From the NCBI GenBank assembly GCA_031213475.1, contig JARUPZ010000021.1, positions 2,217,501 to 2,281,500 of the forward strand: DNA of 64,000 bases, written 5' to 3'. The notes under the pieces are model-generated. The model was not told the DNA's origin. It did not search any database and saw nothing but the letters and a program-made list of their open reading frames with translations. The position numbers and the translations under genes were made by a program. Position 1 is the first letter of the stretch; each line of letters opens with the position of its first letter. Shown piece by piece: positions 57,561 to 64,000 of this stretch. The stretch comes from Nereocystis luetkeana (taxonomy: Eukaryota; Sar; Phaeophyceae; Laminariales; Laminariaceae).

Positions 57561-59414
57561 GTGGTTCTATGTATAGATAGGTTTGTGCCCATCGCGATGC
57601 CTCTGCACTATTGATAGTGGTACATGTTAATCTTGGTGTGCCGCTTACAAAACCGTCGCTCAAACAACAGAGATGTGGCCCGTTCGTATGATACACCTTG
57701 AAAATTCCGTCAACGGCGTCCCGAGAGCACGCGCCCTTGCCCCACAACAGAAAAGCGGTGCCGGCGCATCAGCAGGACGTAGTATTTGCTGCCAAACGCC
57801 AATCGCACGTACAGTAGCAGCAGTGGTACCTTTAGGTACTTATGCGAGGGCACAGGAGTATATACCGACGTGACGGCCGGAGTCGACGCCCTCAACGGCC
57901 CGGACCCCAGGTCAGCGGGGATATATGCAGAATTCCAGTATAACAGCCGAACAGTAGACCAAATCTAGGCCTACCAATCGGCAGCGGGCAGTGTCGTGCC
58001 GTCTGCTTGTGTGCCTCTGCTCTGCACGCACAGATATATCCATATCAAGCACTGTAGGCAGCGCGATTGATTTTTTCTCGTTGCAAACTGTCAACACATT
58101 GATACACATCGGCTCGTGCGACGATAGACGCTCGATCTCGACATAGACTCAGCCCACGGCCAATCCGCTTGATGACGGGCAAGGCCAGCGAGTATAGATG
58201 ACGGCCTCGAAGACATTAGGGGGATCCATGGTCTAGAGGCGAGAGCTTGCCGGGGTGGTCCTACGGTATCCTCCCAAACCTGAAAAAGGGTTTTTTCTTG
58301 CCATATGTGAGACGGATCGAGAAATTTTGCCATTTTTTTTGTGCACACTAGCGGCCAATTATTTTTTTATCATACGCCTGGCCAGCGCCCGCCACATGTC
58401 ACCGGCCATTGTGTGAACACGGTGACCCTATTTTGTAGTGGGTCGGAGCCCTTAACGAGCGAACTCCGTTCAAAATTCAAGACGCAGTCGTTGGTTTTGT
58501 CGATCGATGTCTGTCGGGGACTCGGAATCTCGCCGCTTCGAATCAAACACCCGCCTGACTAGTTCTGAAGCCGATTTTGGCCCAACATCGGCCCCGAATT
58601 GTTTTTTTCGGGCTTTTCCGAAAATTTTGGAACTTTCCGTTTCAAGAAACGTGCCCATAGCCAGCTGAACCTGAAAAAATTTTACGGGTCCCTTCGGAAT
58701 TCAGACTATTCATAGGAGCTTTGCGTTTCCATTGGCAATGGTCTTTTTAATTGACGTGAGAAATGTTATGCAGATATCATGACGTGCTGCAGATCCGTGA
58801 CAATGCAGGACAATGATGATGTGTGTGTGATCTGTGATCAATGCCGCTATGCAGATCTGTCAACCGCGTGGAACCTCAAACCTTGCGTCAACCTCCTGCG
58901 CGCGACCTGGGGTGACAGACCTCTGCTACATACCTGGTATCTGCTACATACCAGGCACAATACTCGTACTCGTACCTGATACCGCTGACTTTCAAACCTC
59001 ATCATGCCACCATGCCATTATATTCATAGGTACCAGGTACGTTTCGTATGTAGGTGGGGTGGGGTGCGGTGGCGCAATGCACGACGACTACGAGCTGGAC
59101 TCATATTATACGATATCATAGCAGTGCTCGAGTACGAGGTATATACTACTCGTACTGCTACAGCTGTTCCTGCTGCACGCACACACCGGTACACATGCAC
59201 CGGTACGGCTTGTTCTGCGTTTTGTGCTGTTGTATGAGTACCAGGGTACCAGGTATACTGCTTTTACGTATCCATATGCAAAGTGTACACAACCATTTGG
59301 TCCATAAATATAAAGACCATGTGGATATCCATATGAATGGAAACACGGTACTTATATTTTCGTCCAGATGAGTACAAACAGCAGTACAGCAGCAGTAGGC
59401 ATCTCACGGCTCAC
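57561..59414. other. no gene recognised
   Basis: Open frames of up to about 100 codons without motifs. TACCWGGTA sites at 58931, 59031 and 59247. A TATCCATATG / CATATGGAT-like inverted pair lies at 59268 and 59323. Confidence 0.5.
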
Positions 59415-59885
59415 CTTGAGCTCGGTGGGGACGCACTGACGGCCCACCGCATCCTTCTCGGCCGTCGGGAACAGCTTCTTCCGCTTGGCCAGCCCCACCA
59501 GCTCCAGAAAGAAGGGGTAGGGGATGCGGAAGCGCCTTCGGAACGCCTTCGCCGCTTTCGAGGCGGGGTCCCCAAGGTCCTCGCATTGAAGCAGAACTGC
59601 CCACTCCGACTTGGCATAGTCCTTGCGAGGGAAGACTCGACGCGAGCGTTTCGGGGCCGGAGCTTCGTCAACGCCTTCGCCATCCAGCCCGTCGTTGTCG
59701 TCGTCGTCGTCGAGCCCATCGAACACAACCGCCCAAGCCGCCAGCTTGCGCATGTGGGCGCGTCTCTGGATGTGATGGAGAGAGGCCAGAGCAACGACTA
59801 GAGCAGTCGGGCGCAAGAGGTCTCTTTCTCCTCCTGACGACGGCATATCACCAACCTGGAAGCGGAAGGGGATCGGTTTTGGCAC
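59415..59885 (-). CDS. HARBI1-like PIF/Harbinger transposase, exon 1 (N-terminus)
   Basis: 157 codons from an ATG at 59885 (an alternative ATG lies at 59846) to an AAG/GTGAGC donor at 59414, phase 0. It has an acidic stretch (DDDDDNDG) and then the usual N-terminal block of PIF-type transposases: RRVFPRKDYAKSEWAVLLQC, AFRRRFRIPYPFFLELVGLA and VGRQCVPTELK. The last residues lead straight into exon 2 (VLASIQVLGRG) as in the family. Exons 1-3 give 482 residues with no stop or frameshift. Neighbouring DNA shows no clear TIRs for an element this large. Confidence 0.8.
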
Positions 59886-61184
59886 GCGACCTCTCTCTGG
59901 CGTGTGTGCTGTAGCTGTGTGCGTTTTTCAGTGTTCTGATTTGTGAGTGCACAGCACGAGTACACTGCTGCCGGCCCTGCTCGTCCTGTTGCTGGTCCTG
60001 CTGGTCCTGTTGCTGCTGCTGTGGTACCGCTCTGCTGGTGCTGCTGTCCCCTGTCGTGCTGTGGAGGTTCTCTTTTTGGGGGGTCGGGTGCTTTATTTGG
60101 TACCATTAAAATAGAGGCATTTTTTTCAAATTTCGCAGTGTGGGGGTCTGGAAAAAAATGTAATTGTGACTTGTGCCCCAATCAAAATTGTGACAAAATT
60201 CGTACACCGATCCTATTGGATGATGATGTGACATAGCTTGCTAGTTCTGCCGCCGAACGCAGCACAGCAGCGCCGCATCCCGCAGCACCTATAATACCGC
60301 AGAAGCGCCTCACATTAAGCTAGCTGCTGCGACAAGAAGCAAGCTGACGCCGCGCAGTCGTATGACGCCACCGGACAACCCCCGGGGCCGGAGATACAGA
60401 ATACAGCAGTAGAGGAAGACGCTGCGATGGGAAGCATTGGCAAACGGTTGCGCGCGAGAAATAAAATAAATACGTCGTACCTCGTATCCAAATAGCTTTT
60501 AAATATCCCAAACGTACAACCTATCTATCCAAATTGTACAAACCAGCACCAGGCGGCAGAGCCACCTCGACACCCCGACAGCAAGCGTACGCATAGGAGT
60601 GTGTTGGAACTCGTACGAACACAGGGGCCAGCTTTGTCGTTGCTGCTGTTGCTGCGTGTTGCTGTCGTTGTCGCAACGAGAGAGCGCCCGGCCCTCAAAT
60701 TCGAACATTGATTGACGAGAAGAGACCCACAATTCGAACCAGATTTCAGATAATTTTTTCAAATTTCGAAAATATAATACCAGGTACCTGGTACAGCAGT
60801 ATCCGGTAACACGCCTCATTTTTCGATTTTTACCAGCACCAGGTACGAGTACTCACGTACTCACATATATCTGTAATACGGGTGCTTGTATAATGGGTGA
60901 CTCGTTGTCCCACCGCTGATATGTTGTCCTCTGTGCAGCAGCACTGCAGCGCTGCAGCACTTCACCTACATTTAGATCAAAATATCACGACTTCGTAGAA
61001 GACAGCTGCGCTCGGTCACACACAAGCCCCATGGGCAGCCCTGCCAAAAGGCTCCTTCGTCGAAGCAAGGAACAACAGCGTATTTGCTTGGCACCGAGAG
61101 ATTGCGTGCAAATGTTTCCTATAAATGTTGTACGATGCGCCCACAGAAAAGCAGGTAAAGCACTTCGTACCGTTGTGTTCGTGT
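59886..61184. other. no gene recognised
   Basis: Upstream of the HARBI1-like start; a promoter would be expected here, but I see no convincing TATA or initiator. A CTGCTGGTCCTGTTGCTG run lies at 59985-60050 and a fused TACCAGGTACCTGGTA at 60778. Confidence 0.45.
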
Positions 61185-61310
61185 TTTTCACATAAAACCG
61201 TTCCTTCTACCCGCCGGCATCCAACGCAACCAGTGTCCGTGCCGATTCTTCAATCCTAGAGAGCTACAAGTTATGTGGTCACAAAACTACGCCACAGAAC
61301 AGTATATAGT
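61185..61310 (+). repeat. dispersed repeat R4
   Basis: CCGTTCCTTCTACCCGCCGG, CAACCAGTGTCCGTGCCGAT, GCTACAAGTTATGTGGTCAC and CTACGCCACAGAA match 11045-11255. Confidence 0.75.
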
Positions 61311-61769
61311 AGGCTACCAGGTATCACCCAGCAGTGGAGCTACCGGTATACGATTGCGCAATGGGTCATGTGTACAACCCGTAGCACGCGCGATCGAAGT
61401 ATCACATAACGCTTGCAGAGGCAAGATGTGAATTCGGACGAAATCCTCGATCTCACAGCTGAGGTGCCGTTGTTATTTCATTGACTACATCCAGCCCGAG
61501 GTCTCGAGGTGCCCCCCCTCCCTACACTCCGCCTTCAAGCCCACCTCCAGCTAATAGGAGGAGTATGCATGTGCGCCGCCGCAAGGCGCCACCACACGAA
61601 GTATTACTTTTAGTAATGTGTGACAGAAGCAGCGACCTGGTATACACGAGCAGGGAATCGAAAGATGGCACAAAGTGGGTGCCCTCCGCGGTTCGTTTTA
61701 CAACGAAGAGAGCGCAATGTAACTGTTGTTTACTGACCGGAGAGAGGCCGGGGAGACGGCGGCGGGGGA

Positions 61770-62050
61770 GGGGGGGGGTATACTCATAGCGTGCATGTGG
61801 CCGTAGTCGTATGAGCAGGGGGGGGGGGCGACAGCGAAGAGCCATGTGCGCCACAACAAGGAAGCAAGGAGATTGGAGAGTAGGGGGCAAGGGAGAGGGG
61901 GGTGGGAGGGGGGGTGTTCCAACAGGCGCGCGGGGGGGTGCTCGATATCATGCATGGCCGTAGTCGTATGATCATACACTCTCGCATCCCTACAATGGCA
62001 GGGAGCACGTCGAGTTTTCACCGACCAGGGAGGCGTGTGGGGGGTGGGGG
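61770..62050 (+). repeat. two R5 copies with G tracts
   Basis: CATGTGGCCGTAGTCGTATG (61795) and CATGCATGGCCGTAGTCGTA (61952), each beside G runs. The second continues into CGAGTTTTCACCGACCAGG, which is also the extension of the copy at 35500. Confidence 0.72.
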
Positions 62051-62983
62051 CGACACCAAAGTAGCAGAATAAGTGCATTTACCTGATACACTATGGTATT
62101 TATAGTGACACAGTTGTGCTGCAGTAAGGTTCTAGCCTGACTACTCCATACCTGGTACCATTTTACCTGGGTGGAGCCGATGCTGCTGCCTTCAATTAGC
62201 ATACTACTCTACGTGCACTACTTTTCGTTGTCTTCGCACTATGTGTCCCCCCCCCTGTCTCTTCTTCCTTTTTTTACGAGCGTACGTGTTTTTATCATCG
62301 TGATTGTTTCTCTCGTGCGGGGGAAGAGCGTTGGAAGTGGATGGACGTGTTGACTGTCGCGCCGGCAACCTCGGACTTCACCCCTTTGGAATTTCCACGG
62401 GGGAAAGTGGAGACACCTCGGACAGCTAAATGATTCCTACGTCATGGCCCAGATCTTCTTAAGCAGATACATTCCTGATATATCTGTTTGACCAACTTTA
62501 AGCTCATGTTGCGGGGTGGGAGCCGTATATCCTACATGATCCAGGGCGTGTTTCCTGGATTGGGTATGTGCTAAAAACAGATCCTGCGCGACATATCATT
62601 ACAGGAGGTCGGGATCAAAATGATCCAGATTGCGATCTGTCAGACGTGGGAAAATGTCGGCAGGCAGACGATGACAGTATCGGTCACGCGAAGCAGCAGC
62701 AACCCGGTTGGATCTGTGCTACAGTAAACGGATTCTGCAATACAACTCACAACGGGAGGATACGAACTAAATGACCTACTTGTACAGTAGATCGAAATTC
62801 AACGGGTGCCGACGAGAGGAAAAGATGGCTGAGGTCTTCGAGCGATAAATATGCAAATGTGACGATCAGGAGATAGGAAATTCCTGGGTTTTCAACCTCA
62901 TTCAAGGCAGTGTTATAACACAAGGCACTAACAGTGGTTGGGAGGGGGGGATGTACTCGATAGGTTGGGAGGCGGGGGGGGCT
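62051..62983. other. no gene recognised
   Basis: One TACCTGGTA (62149) and short open frames only. Confidence 0.5.
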
Positions 62984-63065
62984 GCGATGTGACCCCGGAT
63001 CTGAGTTACGACTATTAGTAGAGGGAAAGTAAAGAAGGGCGAAGATTAGAAGAGAAGGAAAAAGA
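62984..63065 (+). repeat. SINE-A fragment
   Basis: GTGACCCCGGATCTGAGTTA and GAAGATTAGAAGAGAAGG match the middle of SINE-A. Both ends are missing. Confidence 0.6.
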
Positions 63066-63284
63066 AACGTAATCTGTCTGAGGTGGAAAGCGTAAATAAG
63101 TGTCGAAGACAGCAGACAGACGAAGACAGCATCTGCCACATGCGAAGCAGCAGCAGAACCCGGGCTGCTGGAATAGGAGAACTGTCCAAAGTTCCTGCAG
63201 CGTACGTAGGGAGAGATCAATGGCACGAGTGTAGGATGCTGATACTTGGTACTGCTGCATGCTGCACGCTCCTTTCTGCACGGT

Positions 63285-63545
63285 TGACGGTTGATAACGC
63301 CTTTTAGGTCGTTTTACCTGGGTCCCATTACCTGATGTAGGCCGCATTGGTCGCTTTCAGGTCGATACACCTGGATCCCAATACTTGAAGGTAGACCGAA
63401 CTCGCCGCCTTTTAGGATCGCGATACCTGGGTCCCAGTACCTCAAGTAGACCGCACTTGTCGCTTTTTAGCCGCATGTCTCAACACCTGAAGTAGCCCAC
63501 TATTACTATTTTCTCTCGTCAGATCGCTAAACCTGGGTCCCAAAA
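63285..63545 (+). repeat. minisatellite, ~58-bp units
   Basis: About four units sharing GCCTTTTAGGTCG, ACCTGGGTCCCA, TACCTGAAGTAGACCGC and a TTGTCGCTTTT link. Units are 75-85% alike by eye. No gene. Confidence 0.8.
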
Positions 63546-64000
63546 GGGAAAACAAAACCAGCACATCTGTAGGTAGATGGTACACCAGTAGCAAAGCCGG
63601 TGAAGGCGCGGCACGGCACGGGCTCAGGCAGTCAGCAGCGAAAAGGGGTCAGCTCCGAACACGAAGCAGCACCAGTAGAACATAGGTCGAAATAATGGGC
63701 CATACAATATAGACCGTTTTGACGCGCGTACATCTATCCCCAATGGTGCAACCGTCAACGAATAAAAAAATCCGCCTTATGTACGACTCATACGAGCACA
63801 CATGAAGCCACTCGCCGACAGCACGCACCACCGCGCGAAACAAGAACAAAAACAAAGCAAAACAAAAAACAGCGGACCAACCAACTCAACCAACCAATCC
63901 ACTGCAGTCGGGAGCAACCAACCACTGTTGCCCTGAGGATAAATAGCTCCTGGCACGAAAACCAACTGCGCCCGATTCTAAACCGATCATCAGTCGACAC
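63546..64000. other. no gene recognised
   Basis: A-rich and low-complexity parts (63840-63900) with no supported frame. Confidence 0.5.

Larger units (their letters stand above)
36478..59414 (-). other. intron 1 of the HARBI1-like gene (predicted, 22.9 kb)
   Basis: Bounded by an AAG/GTGAGC donor (59414) and a CCCACAG acceptor (36478). The interval contains the tandem arrays, the zinc-module exon, the palindrome and the Helitron, mostly on the other strand. Size growth by nested insertions would explain it. No transcript evidence is available. Confidence 0.55.
708..62157. repeat. dispersed TACCWGGTA 9-mers (about 32 sites)
   Basis: TACCTGGTA or its complement TACCAGGTA was found by hand at 708, 1561, 2025, 2093, 3443, 3990, 5518, 5551, 6352, 13753, 14653, 16517, 16617, 24952, 25446, 26150, 26405, 30717, 30724, 31213, 31227, 32899, 42387, 47871, 53641, 58931, 59031, 59247, 60778, 60785, 61315 and 62149. 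Chance expectation for both words in 64 kb at equal base use is about 0.5. Two sites are double (TACCAGGTACCTGGTA, at 30717 and 60778), as if one copy went into the TA of another. Comparison with related copies indicates insertion of CCWGG plus a duplicated TA. The count may be off by a few. Confidence 0.85.

Noticed and set aside
1-64000. CRISPR array, rRNA, LTR or virus-like elements
   Set aside because: Looked for regularly spaced identical repeats, rRNA landmarks and capsid, protease-RT-integrase or LTR signatures; none was recognised.

Overview
The window looks like a repeat-choked stretch of a large eukaryotic genome. It has spliced genes, tRNA-derived SINEs, LINEs, a Helitron, PIF/Harbinger-type and other DNA transposons, several MITE families and many CAG/CTG, G-tract and (TA)n runs. 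No bacterial operon, rRNA or intact tRNA gene was seen, and I recognised no retrovirus, LTR or Polinton-like element. An alga of the stramenopile (brown-algal) type fits this texture, but that is only a guess from composition and element content.

Layout. 1-11 kb: almost gene-free, with MITEs, a SINE remnant, a LINE 3' fragment (7.8-8.8 kb) and a 740-bp TIR element (8.93-9.67 kb). 11-17.5 kb: a 5'-truncated LINE on the minus strand (12.05-13.55 kb), a SINE with a tRNA-like head, and many copies of a retroposon-like repeat (called R3 here). 18.1-20.7 kb: a cluster of GGGCCCGTCC-ended TIR elements. 27.3-28.9 kb: a broken GMC oxidoreductase gene. 31.7-59.9 kb, minus strand: three open exons of a HARBI1-like PIF/Harbinger transposase gene, in order 1-2-3 and with matching phase-0 splice sites, separated by introns of 22.9 kb and 3.8 kb. 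Inside those introns sit a pogo/DDE_1-like transposase remnant (33.2-33.9 kb), tandem-amplified repeats (38.5-42.3 kb), a gene exon with zinc-binding cysteines (45.0-45.6 kb), a decayed minisatellite (45.8-47.3 kb), a 0.9-kb near-perfect palindrome carrying a related zinc module (49.24-50.14 kb) and a Rep-helicase-OTU Helitron (51-56.2 kb). 60-64 kb is gene-poor, with repeat fragments and a ~58-bp minisatellite.

Two observations stand out. First, the 9-mer TACCWGGTA occurs about 32 times by hand count (about 0.5 expected). At several places a related copy, or the conserved reading frame, shows the same site with only TA, so these look like 7-bp insertions at TA dinucleotides, for example excision footprints of an unidentified TA-targeting element. 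Second, the HARBI1-like gene has kept open exons and splice sites over 28 kb while two of its three expected catalytic acidic residues are glycine, which suggests either a domesticated gene or a very recently silenced element.
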